A stretch of 64,000 nucleotides of DNA from NCBI GenBank assembly GCA_016617855.1, contig JAECUM010003284.1, positions 1 through 64,000 of the forward strand. The letters run 5' to 3'. The translations under genes and the position numbers were made by a program. Each line of letters opens with the position of its first letter. Position 1 is the stretch's first letter. A model generated the notes under the pieces. That model saw only the letters and a program-made list of their open reading frames with translations, was not told where the DNA came from and did no database searches. The DNA is from Megalonaias nervosa (taxonomy: Eukaryota; Mollusca; Bivalvia; Unionida; Unionidae). Positions 1-12,009 of this stretch are shown in pieces.

Positions 1-839
1 AATTCTCTTGAAATTATACATAGAATTTACAGTGAAGAAACACCTTCAATTTCCATTGTATAATCTGCTTGGTAAATTAGGGTCTCTGCAATTCTCTTGA
101 AATCATACATAGAATTAATAGTGAAAACCTTCATTTTCTATTGCATAATTTGCCATCATATTTGGCCCATAGTGTTTGCAATTCGGTATGTATATCTGTC
201 TATAGCTATCTCTGTTCCCCTTTGTATATCTGTCTTCTTACCTATCTGTTTTGCTATCTTTCTGTCTAAGTCACATTTAACTGTTTTCAGTCTTTCTAAG
301 ACACAGTTTACGGTGTGTTTGTTTTTTCACAAGATGGTTACACATCTCAAGAATAAACAAGTGCTCATTTATTAGAAACATGAGATACCATGTAGGTGTT
401 AAATTGTATTTTTCTACTTGGCATGACATATTTGAGATGCAGCATTGGTAAGGCTAATAATTGGTGTTCTCTTCTAATACCATGTACCTGACTTTCAGCT
501 GAAGGCTTTGGGTTCATCAGAAATTGTTAGTTCAGGACTTGGAGTATAGTTTTTGAGTGTGGGGACCACAAATCAAATATATACATCCAGTCGCAGCAAT
601 AAAAAGGAAAGTCAAAAGCTGTTAAAGTTTCATATATCATTTGTCTAACTCAGCAGACATTTGAATCTGATAATGACATTTTCTTCACAAATTACTTCCA
701 GAATGCAGACAGGTCAATACACACACACACAGCCCTACCTGTATATGATACACTCTGATCAACTGTCTCAGAGATCTGACAGTATTCTGTGAGATTTGAA
801 CAATATGTCTTATTTTATTTATATTGCTAGGCAATTTCC

Positions 840-1040
840 TATCTGGGTCTGTTGGTGTGTGCAGGAGTGATTGTTATTATTACGTATTTTCTTCTCTCCA
901 GGTCTGTAGGGCTGGGCGGGTGTGATTATTATTGTTATGTATTTTCTTCTATCCAGGTCTGTAGAGCTGGGCAGGTGTGATTGTTGTTGTTATTTATTTT
1001 CTTCTTTCATGTTCTGTCAGGATAGGTGGATGTGATGTGT
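840..1040. repeat. Minisatellite, ~58-60 bp unit, about 3.5 copies
   Basis: A unit containing TATTTTCTTCTNTCCAGGTCTGT followed by GGGCNGGTGTGATTNTTNTTGTTAT recurs, decaying toward the right. The last copy runs into a SINE 3' fragment. Confidence 0.8.
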
Positions 1041-1061
1041 TACATGTATGTATCTTTTCTT

Positions 1062-1205
1062 GTCTGTCAGTGTGTAGGGTATATGAGAAACATTGCCAGT
1101 TGCTTCCCATGGGTTGTTTTTCCTGGATTCTTCCTCCACCAGATACACAACCCACCACTTGTAAGTTATCATGTGCTGAAAAATGGTTTTAAATCTACAA
1201 AACAT
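1062..1205 (+). mobile_element. SINE 3' fragment (tRNA-derived family A)
   Basis: The segment shares the family A tail: a GAAANNTTGCNNGTTGCTTCCCATGGGT-like block, TTCTTCCTCCACCA, then ATCATGTGCTGAAAAATGG. The tRNA-like head is missing. Complete relatives are at 35314-35562 and 57312-57565. Confidence 0.7.
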
Positions 1206-1458
1206 GGCCACTCGCTTTATTCAGAGTTCACACATGTATATTTATCCAAAATGCCAGAAAACTGTTGTTTGAGTTTCACTTTTACCAGATACAAATAAGT
1301 TACAGATTGCAAGGTGTATGCACAAATAGTGACTTGAGCTCAAACAAAGTTATAATGACTATATCATTTATCTGTTATTAATACTACTTCTGTCAAATGT
1401 TCAAGTTATTTCAGATGAGTACAGAATAGCAAACCTATATGAGGTAGTACAGGTGATT

Positions 1459-1684
1459 ACAGCAGAACTTCGATTATCCGTCACCCTATTAACCGTCAGT
1501 CTCTGTTAATCGTCAGTGCGTTGTACGTCAGGTATTAAAAACAGGTACATCTACGTAGATATGATTTTTTGATGACCCGGTCTGTTGTATAATATTTTTA
1601 ATGTACATATTCTATTATCTGTCTATTCTCATATCTGTCATGGTCTTGGTCCCACACCCTGATGGATAATCAAAGTTCTATATA
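1459..1684. mobile_element. Pogo/Tigger-type MITE
   Basis: The left end CAGCAGAACTTCGATTATCC is mirrored at the right end by GGATAATCAAAGTTCTATAT, giving imperfect terminal inverted repeats of about 24 bp around a ~225-bp non-coding body with repeated CGTCAG-like words. Termini of the form CAGTAGAACYTCGATTAT are known for pogo/Tigger-type elements of invertebrates. There is no coding capacity. Confidence 0.7.
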
Positions 1685-1710
1685 TACTGTACATGAAAAT
1701 ACATTGTTTT

Positions 1711-2096
1711 AATGAAGACTTGATCTGAATTACACACAGTCATGTTGATGAAGACTTGATCTGAATTACACACAGTCATGAAGACTTGATCTGAATTACA
1801 CACAGTCATGAAGACTTGATCTGAATTACACAGTCATGAAGACTTGATCTGAATTACACACAGTCATGAAGACTTGATCTGAATTACACACAGTCATGAA
1901 GACTTGATCTGAATTACACAGTCATGAAGACTTGATCTGAATTACACACAGTCATGAAGACTTGATCTGAATTACACACAGTCATGAAGACTTGATCTGA
2001 ATTACACACAGTGATGAAGACTTGATCTGAATTGCACACAGTCATGTTGATGACTTGATCTGAATTACACACAGTCATGTTGATGAAGACCCTTCT
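1711..2096. repeat. Minisatellite, 28-33-bp unit, about 12 copies
   Basis: The core GAAGACTTGATCTGAATTAC is followed by one or two CA pairs and AGTCAT. Unit length alternates between 30 and 28 bp because of the CA-number difference. End units carry an extra TGTTGAT. High identity suggests recent expansion. Confidence 0.95.
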
Positions 2097-2984
2097 TAAA
2101 AAATCTTTGCAGTGTTCTTATATAGGATGCAATGGAATCCCATAGTTTGGCTCCAGAAGAAACAAAATTATTCTTATAAAATATTGAATTTGGTTTAAGT
2201 AAATAAAAATTGTGATGAATCATGCTTCATACATTTGTACATTTTCTACAAAAGCTAAACTACGAATACAAGGAGCCAAGGATTTATAGACTAGTAAACC
2301 CTTTTGAAGTTGTCATTGTCTATTGAAATGGAACCAACCCTAGGGTTTTAAAACGTATTTGTTGCTGATCAGCTTTAAAAGGATTTGCTGCCTCTAAATC
2401 AGTATCAAGAATAACCCAGCTTTTATCTCTTTTGATATTTCAGTTGTCTGTCTTGATTTTCTGTATCATTATAAATATTATATTATTATTATAGAACAGA
2501 TGTGGCATCAATCTGATTAAAATCAGATCTCTGCTGTCCTAGGTATCGATCTGATGGCAACCACTTTTGGGTCACATTCTGGTGACCATTGAATTAGCCA
2601 ATGGAAATGCAGCTTTCAAAAATCGGAAAGTGAATCAAATCGTTTGGTACACATTCATGCCTTTCATCCACACTGCTCAGTCTCCAAGCACGAAGATATA
2701 AGACTTCATCTGATTGGTTGATAAAATTAGCAATTATGGTAATAACATAGGTTACCAGAACATGACTTCTAAGAGGTCGCTGTCAGAGCTTCATGTACAA
2801 CAGTGAAGATCTGATTTTAATCAGATTTGATGCGGCATGATATAAGCATCATACAATATCTTTTTTCTTGAGGGAGATTAGATTTTATTCTGTTCAAGAG
2901 ATAAAGCGGGGAGTTTATATTTTATGACCTTATCAGCTGTGTTTTCCAGCTCAAGACCTTGTCAGTTGTGACACCCAAGTAAAT

Positions 2985-3540
2985 TTTAGCTCACTGATCA
3001 TATATCAGAAGACCTTATGGGATGGCCTGTTGTCAGTTGTCCATTGTCTATTATTCAGCTGTTGGTTAGCACAAGTTTCTTTTCAATGCTCCTCCAAAAC
3101 TACTGGAGGATTGCCATGAAATTTGGCACATATGTTCATCCCATGTTCTAGTAGGTCCTAAATAAAAACTGTTCTGCTCCAACATTTGAGTATAGTCACC
3201 ACCATGGCAGCCATCTTGAAAATCTTGTTATTACCACTCCTCCAGAATGGATGGTAATTTCAAGATGGGTTTTTCAGTGGAAAGACATTTTATGATGTCT
3301 AGTTGGTCCTGAGTTAAAATGGAATCTAATATGGACCATTCAATGGCCATCTTGAAAATCTTGTTGCCAATTCTTCTGGTTGGTAAGGTACATTGACATT
3401 GGAATTACAACTGAGAAGACTTCTTCTGGTGTCTGGTTGGTATAAAATAAAAATGGTGCTAATATGACATGCAGTGTGGCCTCCATGACAGCCATCTTTT
3501 AAATTTGGTTTTTAATATCAGTATTAGCAGATCTGTTGCC
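2985..3540 (+). repeat. Mollusc-type dispersed ~140-bp repeat block, copy A
   Basis: A 5' module (TTTAGCTCACTG, a pyrimidine-rich middle, GGATGGCCTGTTGTC) leads into about three ~140-bp units. Each unit has a CTCCTCC...ACTACTGG start, GCCATGAAATTTGGCA, GTCCTAAATAAAAATGG-like words and GCCATCTTGAAAATCTTGTT. The same layout is seen at 42330-43460 and 47525-48070. Confidence 0.7.
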
Positions 3541-4149
3541 ATTGCATCACTGATACTTGTGCAGGTGGAAAATAAATACCCTGACTGTATGACTAGAATT
3601 CGTCCTCCCTAAAAGCTTGAACCAGAAGATTCCAGTAGACTGATCACCTCTGGGACACCCCATAGTCATTTGCTCGTGAGTACCGCCCCTTCATTCTTTT
3701 CCCAGTCGCTTAACTGTAATGTTTTCATTGTTGAAGATTTGCCATCACTTTGTGGTTAACAAGCTTTATTATATCTTGTCTGCGTATTCTTCATAAACTT
3801 TTGGATTATACCCCTGATCAGGATTTTTCTCTGTTAATTTAAGCTCACTTGAGAGTTATAATCATTTGTTACAAGCACATTGTACATGGCTTGGCATTTT
3901 ATTCTTTTTTCCCCTACACTGGGTGTTAGTGATTCAAATTTGGTTGTACAATTTTCTAGCTAGTGTAGGTATTTTCCCTATTCTTGCATTAGATGCAGGC
4001 TATGGATTTGCCTTAATTCTTATTATTGTTCATTATGAATCATTGTGATTCACATTGCCTATACTGTGAATTTTGCTTTCTTTATATGTGATAAACAGGT
4101 TGGACATTACTATTTACCTAAATATCCTGTAGTCAATTATCAAACAGGG

Positions 4150-4296
4150 GTTGCAGTAGTTTCTCATGGGTCGGTGGTTCTTTTCAGGGTTTTCCCAGGT
4201 TCTTCCTCCACCATTTATACTGGCCGCCATGTGTAACCTGTCTTGTGCAGGAAAATGGCATTAAACCCTATAACAGCAACAACCAACAGGGGTTGA
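4150..4296 (+). mobile_element. SINE 3' fragment (family A)
   Basis: It contains TCTCATGGGTCGGTGGTTCT, TTCTTCCTCCACCATTTATA, the GGCCGCCATGTGTAACC word and the AAAATGGCATTAAACCC tail with CAACAAC. The tRNA-related head is absent, consistent with 5' truncation. Confidence 0.75.
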
Positions 4297-4603
4297 TTTT
4301 CAGTAATAGTTTCATGTAGATTTCCTTGATGTTTTTCGTTTTTTTGAATTTGCAATTGTATCAAGTGGTTTTTGCTAATTTAGTTGTCCCTGGCTTTTCT
4401 TTAAATCTGGTTAACTTGATTATATTGTATTTTCTTTACTAAGCATAGAATTGCTTCCTTTTGTTTGCATCAAAACAAGGTGAAAACAACCAAACAAGAA
4501 GATTTATCACATCAGCATAGACTTGGTCCATGCATTACTTTGTGTTTATTTTTAGTAGCATAGAAGTTTTTGTATAAAATTCTTTTTTCTTCAGCTGTCC
4601 TTA

Positions 4604-4680
4604 CAGGAACCATGTCTAAGCAGTGTGTGCAGGAACCATGTCTAAGTGTGTGCAGGAACCATGTCTAAGTGTGTGCATTG
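4604..4680. repeat. Short tandem repeat, 24-27-bp unit, three copies
   Basis: The unit CAGGAACCATGTCTAAG followed by a TGTG run is repeated three times; the first copy has an extra CAG. Confidence 0.85.
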
Positions 4681-6587
4681 TTGTATGTCATAGGACATCC
4701 AACAGGGACACACACCACACATGCTTATCATGCTACAAGAGGACACATTGTTGTCCCCTATGCAGCCTAAGGTCAGAGGATGAGCTCTGGGATCTGACAA
4801 AAGATAAAGCAAGGTAGAAGGTTCCTTCCTTGTTGCCTTCAAAATTTTCAGGGTTGTTATTCTCAGAATCCCTCAGGTTTCAGAGAAGAATTACCCAAGT
4901 CTTATCAGAGACTTTAAGGGTTAGTGGTTCCCCCCTCCCAAGGGAGGTTATAAATGGGCGGAGAGTAAGTTGCACACTCCCATTAGGAATGAGCAGCACC
5001 CTCCCCATTCTATGATGGCAGAGAACAAGTCGCTCCTTCCCTTGAGTTGGAAGCAGCACCCTTATTTCCACTAGGACAGCACCAGCTTGTATTTGGAAAG
5101 GCAGCAAGTGCACAAAGCTAGAGTACCAGTCACTGGGACCTGGTAACCTGTCACCAGGCAATGGTCATTGGATCCATAATAATAAATAAATAATCATCCG
5201 TTAGAAAATGTCAAACATGAAAAGCTTGTAGGTGTGTCAGTAGATATTAATTTATTATGGAATGACCATATTGATAAGCTTTGTAAAACAGTGTCATGCA
5301 AAATTGCCCTACTCAGCAGAATCCAGAAATATTTACCTACATATCATCATTTGGGTGTCCCAGGGGCAATCTAGTCTTCTTTAATCTTCTGGTACACCCT
5401 AATGGGAGGACAAATTCTCATCATATGGTCACAGCACTTTCCATCCAGAAAAGTACCAGCTATGCAATAGCAAAAGGTAAGTATTTATTACATTATTAAA
5501 ATTAGTCCCCCCGCACACCTACCCCCACCCTATGGTAGATGACAGTTTCAGCTTAAAGTGTTTCATGGCCATTAAAGTAAAGTATTTTCGAGGTTAAAGT
5601 CACTATAGTCAAAAAGATTTAATTTTTTCTAATGTTGAACCAATGATGAAAGAGACTAAATACACAGTTTGTCATTTAATTAAGCATTTGTTAGTTTGGA
5701 AAGAAAAGTAATTCAGTAAACAGGTATTTATTATGATAAATACTGTTAGATACTTAGTGTACATCAAAGTTATATGAGAGCAAGATCTGGAGCAGAAAAT
5801 TTCATGATGCAGCTCATTTCAGGTTAACCTGATATTCAGACATGTTTCTGTTTTCATGAGTTAAATGGTTTCATGATAAAACCTTTATCGCAATAATGAA
5901 AATGTTCATGGAAAATATGACAGTACAGTGCAGACCACAAAGTTACGGTGGCAAAACTGTTGAAGCAAGTAAGATTATCTTATTTTCCTTGTACTTTTTT
6001 TGATGCATTATAATCAGTTATTTTCTTTTGTCCCTTGAAAATGGTGCTTGTCATCTAAATTTAGCCCTTGGGTTCCTATGTGCAACACTGCTTGTAACCA
6101 AGCTACACCATCTACACCAACTGAAGGAGCGTGATCTATACAGTATTTCGTAACTAAATGGCCATTAATTAATACACAGGTTTCTGTTATAAAGCAGGTA
6201 TAGTCATGGATACCATTTATTACTAGTAGCAACATGACAGTTACAAGGCAATTCCACTATAAGGTACTGTTTTCCATGGCTCCCATGGATAATATTTTAA
6301 CAATGAAAAGCCCAGTGATGCTTCACAAGGGTGAATAGTTGACAACATGAGTTTTTAAGCCTGCCTGCATGGAGAGGTATATTGAATCAAGGAAGAACAT
6401 GGTGTTCAAAAATAAAATAGAAGATCATATAAGTCTACCATATTATGTTATAATGTTGTTCATTCATCAGTCTGGTACTAATTTTGTTTTTGTACATTGG
6501 ATTAGAAGTAAAAGATCATGGTCATTGACTAAATTAAGTAAAAGGTTTCTAAATGAAATTTTTAGTTTCAAAACACTTTTCTTTACC

Positions 6588-6805
6588 AAAGGGGCCCCAG
6601 GAGTCAGAGTGGTTTAAGGCACTCACTTTTACAGATCACTAACATCTCAATTTGTCCCCATAGGTTTGTGTCTCGGCTTGGCCAGTGTGGGTATGTAAGA
6701 AAGCATGCAAGTAGCATTCTATTGATCTGTGGTTCTTCTTCGGGTTTTCTCCTCCATCAAATATAGAGACGGCCACGAATAGTCTATTATTTGCTAAAAA
6801 ATAAA
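6588..6805 (+). mobile_element. tRNA-derived SINE (family A), diverged
   Basis: The head keeps a degenerate A-box (GTCAGAGTGGTTTAAGG) and B-box (GGTTTGTGTC). The body keeps GGCCAGTGTGGGTATGTAAG and GTGGTTCTTCTTCGGGTTTT. The tail is short. Substitutions in the promoter boxes suggest an old copy. Confidence 0.75.
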
Positions 6806-7061
6806 TCCATAATAACCTTCCAACCCTTTAGCAAACTTTGTGGATGGCATGCACAATGGGTAAGGAAGAACCCTATCAGTTTGGGATCAAAGGTCAAATC
6901 AAGTAATAACATAGTTCTACATCACAGATTTAGGCCGAACTTTGTGAATGGTTTGAACTAGAGGTAAGGACAAAGAATATCAGTTTGGGGGACTTCTCAA
7001 CAAGAGGCAAACATATAATGTGCTATGGATGGTACTATTAATATATATCTCTGTTGTTTCA

Positions 7062-7276
7062 TATACGATACATACTCGCTTATAAGTCGCGTCAAATTAA
7101 AAAAAAATATCCCTATCTTCTTTAGCATAATGCACCTGGAGGTTAGGGTCTATGCTGTTTGTTCTACTGATTACTTCTAATAAACTGCACAGACCCAGAT
7201 CTGCCATCACATTATGCAACAACAGATCTGGGTCTGTGCTGTTTGCAGTTGGACTAAACTTATAAGTGAGTATATT
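7062..7276 (-). mobile_element. Three-armed MITE, copy 1
   Basis: Termini CATACTCGCTTATAAG and CTTATAAGTGAGTATAT are inverted. The right internal arm is a near-perfect hairpin (AGACCCAGATCTG paired with CAGATCTGGGTCT). The left arm (CCCTATCTTC with a GGGTCTATG partner) is degraded. The spacer TCTACTGATTACT between arms marks the minus orientation relative to copies at 40338 and 62491. Confidence 0.88.
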
Positions 7277-7397
7277 CTTTAGAGTAATTTGTACAAAAAG
7301 TTTGCAATACAAGCTAGAGATGAAACCAATCACAAGTATCCACACTTTGATAAATCTGTTACCAAATATTTCAGCATGTATTTTGGAAACTTGTGTA

Positions 7398-7607
7398 CCA
7401 TATATACTCACTTATAAATTACATCCAACTACAAACAATATAGACCCCTATCTGCCAATGCATAATGTGCTGGCAGATCAGGGCCTATATTGTTTTGCTG
7501 ATTACTCCTAACAAGTGTATAGACTCACTTCTGCCGATACATTATGCGATGGTAGATCTGGGTCTGTGTAGTTTGCAGTTGGACTCTACTTATGCAAGCA
7601 TATATGG
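7398..7607 (-). mobile_element. Three-armed MITE, copy 2
   Basis: The element is flanked by TA dinucleotides (7396-7397 and 7608-7609). Ends are CCATATATACTCACTTATAA and its imperfect complement GCAAGCATATATGG. Both internal arms are visible, separated by TTGCTGATTACTCCTAACAA. Length is 210 bp. Confidence 0.9.
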
Positions 7608-7689
7608 TATGTGATTATAGTTACAAGAATATTCAGAAATTCACAATTGTTTGGAGACGATCACAAAATTGCCACTTTTTAAAATAAGT

Positions 7690-7830
7690 AAAAAGTAATG
7701 TAGATACTTGTAGATCTGTGTCTGTGCAGTTTGTAGGGAGTAACTTGTAGGAAAAAGATCATTAACCCTGATCTACTGGCACATTATGCCACAGTGTATA
7801 GTTGGACCTGACATGAATATATGCACTGCA
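7690..7830 (+). mobile_element. Three-armed MITE, degenerate copy 3
   Basis: It keeps GATCTGTGTCTGTGCAGTTT, a GGGAGTAACTTGTAGGA spacer, an ACCCTGATCTACTGGCACAT arm and TAGTTGGACCTGAC, but the left end and clear terminal repeats are gone. Confidence 0.65.
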
Positions 7831-8815
7831 CCTGCATTACTCTTTTCCAAATTTATTTTTACACTTGTTTCAGCTATTAGAAATAAAAATAACTTGAAAA
7901 TTTGTGTAATAATAATTGCCACAAATTGCTGGGATTCTCTTTCTGAAACCTTTTTTCATTTAGTAGTTGATGATTACACTTATTTGAAAGGTTTAACTTA
8001 CTATGGGTTTTTTTTGTTGTTTTCTTTCTGAAATTCAGATTTAGAACTGTCCTGCTAATTGGCACCTTGTAGTCCTTATTTTACTGAAGTGCCAGTCTAC
8101 CCTGTAACTACCAAAACATGCATGACAATAGTTAGTTCTGAATGCTGAAATGCTCCAGTACTTAGGTTCTTTTGCATATGTACTGAGAAAGGACTTCAGT
8201 TAAAATTCACTTTGGGCATTCCTTTTACACTTTTAGATTTATTTTTAGTAATGGCTCAGGACAATTTATACTCAAGAATAAATAATGAATGCAGATTTGC
8301 CACAGTAGTTCCTCTTCAGACGAGACACTTTCTTCTGACACTGATCACTTTTAGATATTCATCAGCTTGGTAATTGTGGCAAATTTTGTATTGACGCAGA
8401 ACGTGCTGAATTATTGATAAGCGTATTCATGCATTTGAAACTTAGTTGTTGATTGATGTCACTTCAGTGGCACAGAATTGATTTTGGGGATTGTTGAATG
8501 ATTATATTAAACAGATAAACAGCTCTGTTAGGCGGGTTGTGCAAATCGACATGAAAATAATTGGACTCTTCGAGATGATATTGCTTCCTGTTTAAAAAAA
8601 CATATAGGAATTGTGATTTTTCTTTAATAGGTATTGTTTTTTTAAGTAATGTAAATCCATTTTATGCTGAGGTGCAGTGAGACAGATTTTGTTTTTCACA
8701 GTTTAAACAGTGTCATCAGGAAGGAAGTAATACAGTAGAGCTTTAATAGCCCGAAGTGAGATTTGACAGGATTTGTTGTTCAGGTTTCATTGATTAGAAT
8801 TTTTATGTTTGAAGG

Positions 8816-8992
8816 GAAAAGAAGACTTAATTCTGGAATTTAAGGAAGAGAAGACTTAATTCTAGTACCTGGCAGAGAAGTCAAAATTCTTTCACTTAGT
8901 GAAGAGAAAGCTAAATTCTGGGACATAGGATAGAAGATTGACTTAAGTCTGGGACTTTGGGAAGAGAATGTCAATTTCTATGACTTTGCAAG
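8816..8992. repeat. Degenerate tandem repeat, ~33-40 bp
   Basis: Variants of GAAGAGAAGACTTAATTCTG and GGGACTTNGG recur four to five times with heavy divergence. Confidence 0.6.
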
Positions 8993-9214
8993 TCATTCAG
9001 TTAATTCAGAATATTTGCAGGGTTTGAATTTTAGTTACTATGACAAGGAATTACCAGCAGTGATTTTTGTTTAATTACAGTTCTACCTGCATACAATGCT
9101 GTTATGGGAGTCATTGACCTATATTACAATTGAGGTCACAATATAATTTTGATTTGTTTGGTTTTGTCTGTTGTTTTACTGCACAAACACAAATGACAAG
9201 AATTATATGGTGCT

Positions 9215-9352
9215 GGTTAAGTTAGTGCAAAATTCCTTGCCCAAGGAGGCACCAAAGTAGCATATCCAGGATGATTTGATGATAACATTCAAACTTGAAC
9301 CCTTTCTGTTGCAAATACTATGCTCTGACCACTGAGCCACTAGGACTTCCTT
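9215..9352 (-). mobile_element. tRNA-derived SINE head (minus strand)
   Basis: Read on the minus strand, an A-box-like TGGCTCAGTGGTCAGAGCAT precedes a B-box-like GGTTCAAGTTTG at normal tRNA spacing. The stretch continues without a cloverleaf-quality acceptor stem, so this is a SINE remnant rather than a tRNA gene. Confidence 0.6.
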
Positions 9353-10899
9353 TAGTATTGTCAAGGAAGGATGCATTATAATTGAACACAAGAAAATTGG
9401 GGTTTTTTTTAGGACTGGGAATAGTCTCAAGTCCAGTAATTATTCACTGAGCTACTATTTCTTCTTTAAGAATTATCAAAGAAGGATGTATTATAATAGA
9501 GCACAAAAAATAAAATCGGGGTTTTATTAAAGATGAGTGCCAGTGTGTTTTGTATATCAGTATTTTTTGTAACTCCAGTTACATGATTTTTTGGGTAATT
9601 TTTATTCGTGGCTGAAAATTGTACAGATTATCTTTGGTTAGATTTTGCCTAAGTGACTAGGGTCTGTTAAGAGTGAAAAATTACATAGGATATTTAAATT
9701 GAGGCTTATGTATGTGTTGACAATGACCAATAATAATCTTAATAATAAGACAATGATGACTTTGGGTTTATTCCTCATTGGTTGGTGGGGTTTGGGCAAT
9801 TCTAGAAGAATTCAGTAGTTTCCCATTGGTTGGTCAAGGTCACATGAATAGGCAATTTTGAGATAAATTGAGTAGTAGGATCTGTCACAGGGGTATGTTG
9901 TGAAATACATTTGTAATAGAAGGTGTATAAGAGTAGAGAACTGAGCAATCAGATTCATTCCTATTTTGGAGTCTTCCTCATTTCTTGTGTTCCAGTTGTA
10001 TGTCTGCAGATAGGTTTCATGTTTTACCTGGATATTATTCTAGAGGAAAATGTTTGGACTATTAAGTGGAAGTAGAAAGTGCTCATTATTTTGACTATAA
10101 TATTATTCTGGAACAATTGTGAATTATTCCGAGGTGATCTGGATGATGCCATCTTGACAATGCCACGTTTCTTGGTGGACCAGTCCATTTCAGGTTTAGA
10201 AATTTATATAGAACTTTTCATTCTTTTGGACTTTAATAGTAAGGATTATTTTGGATTCACTTCATAATACTGTAAGTTCGTCTCACATTTTCTTTTATAA
10301 CTTTGATGATTAAATTATTTGTTAAGTTTTACAAAACATTTTCATTTTGCTTCTTTCTGTTACTTGGTTTATGACCATATTAGAGTCGTAGTAAATGAAA
10401 TCTCTGAACATCTAATGCTTTGAAATAAAAATAATATTTGTACTGTGAGGTCAAGCAATGCAAGATCATCAAAAAATCCGGGGGTTAATTTGCATTGTTT
10501 TGCGGAAATTTTAGGTGAAAAGACATGTCCAAATAAGGGTCATTTATTGAAAACTTCAGAAAAAAAGTTGCAATTGTCCATATAATAAAACTGAACGAAT
10601 ATTTAAAGCTTCATCAAATTTGTGCCAGTTGATGATCGTCGACTCCTTAAACAAATACACAAAGTGTATGTCAGTGAGCAAAATTGTTTCAATATGACAC
10701 AATTTATTGAGATCACCTTAGTTTTCTGCAAGAGAAAACAGACTGGTCCATGTAAGATAGGTTGTAAATCACTAATGATTTTCAAAAATCACATATATTT
10801 TTACTTTATGATTTTCTTTCTTAGGACTGTTATTGCAATTGTTTCTTGATTTAACAGCAGACAGAAGGTATACCCATATGATTCTACATCCATTCTTTC

Positions 10900-11338
10900 C
10901 CAGAGTTCATAGTGTTATAATGCACTAAGGTCACAAGTGCCATCATGAGAATGTATAAAATAATCATGTTATTTCAACCTGTACATTAAGAATTTGATCT
11001 TAGAAAAAGACATCCTCAATGTGATGCACCGAGGTAACAAGTGGCGTCATATCGATGATATCTTAATCAAATAATGTCATTTTGGGTTGTACATTAAACT
11101 TTGATTTTACAAAAATAGAGATCCTGAAACCAATGCACTGAGGTAAAAATTTATGTCATGTCAATGATGTCTTCATCAGATAATCACGTCGTTTAGAACT
11201 GCAAGGTAAACTTTGATATTACAAAAATAAACATCCTCAAACAAATGCACTGAGGTAACAAGTGATGTCATATTGATAATGTTTTAATCAAATGATCAAT
11301 TTGAACTGCAAGGTAAACTTTGATTTTACAAAAATAGT
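10900..11338. repeat. Diverged tandem repeat, ~110-120 bp, four copies
   Basis: Recurring words are ATGCACTGAGGTAACAAGTG, GTCATNTCGATGATNTC, ATCAAATAAT and GTAAACTTTGATTTTACAAA followed by AATAGACATCCT. A related single copy lies at 16795-16930, preceded by the same CCCAGAGTTCATAG word, so the unit is also dispersed. Confidence 0.8.
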
Positions 11339-12009
11339 TTTTATTTCCTTCTATTTCTAAAATCCCTTGATAGATTTTCAGCAGTTGATTCTTAACAGCC
11401 AAAAACTGAAATCACTTGGAATAAATTAAGTAGAAGCACTTAAACAAAATGTAAGCAGTTGAATATGAAACAGTCATACTTGTATGATAATGGGTGCAAC
11501 AGGACATTATACTGAAGGACTTCATAATGAGGGAAAACCGAGGTATTCATGTCCCTGTATATAACTTTTCTCTCACCTGTGTGGAAAATGACAGATACAA
11601 GCTGAGGTTGTGTTTTACTTTTGGTACTAAGAAAGTAGACTAGTGTAAGAAAGTGCCGGGACCAAAAATATTGATAGCACATACTGTCATAATTGGGACA
11701 TTGGAATTGATCAAATTACCTGGAAATTCTATATTTGCAGAGCTAATGAAAATGTATGCATTTTACTGCACTGAAGATTTGAGCAATCAGAAATCTCCCT
11801 TTTTTAAACAGACAATGCATTGTAATCACATCTTTGAAACCTGCTGTATTGTGTCATTTTTAACACTTTATATTGATTACTGTTTCAGATGTACAAATAA
11901 TTATAGGTTAAATTTTTTTTTTTCATTTTTCTTCAGGCTCATATTAGTGGCTTTGAGACAGCTGTTGCTTTTCTGGCAGCAGGGTTGTTGTCCAGTTTTT
12001 TTTGTTTGC

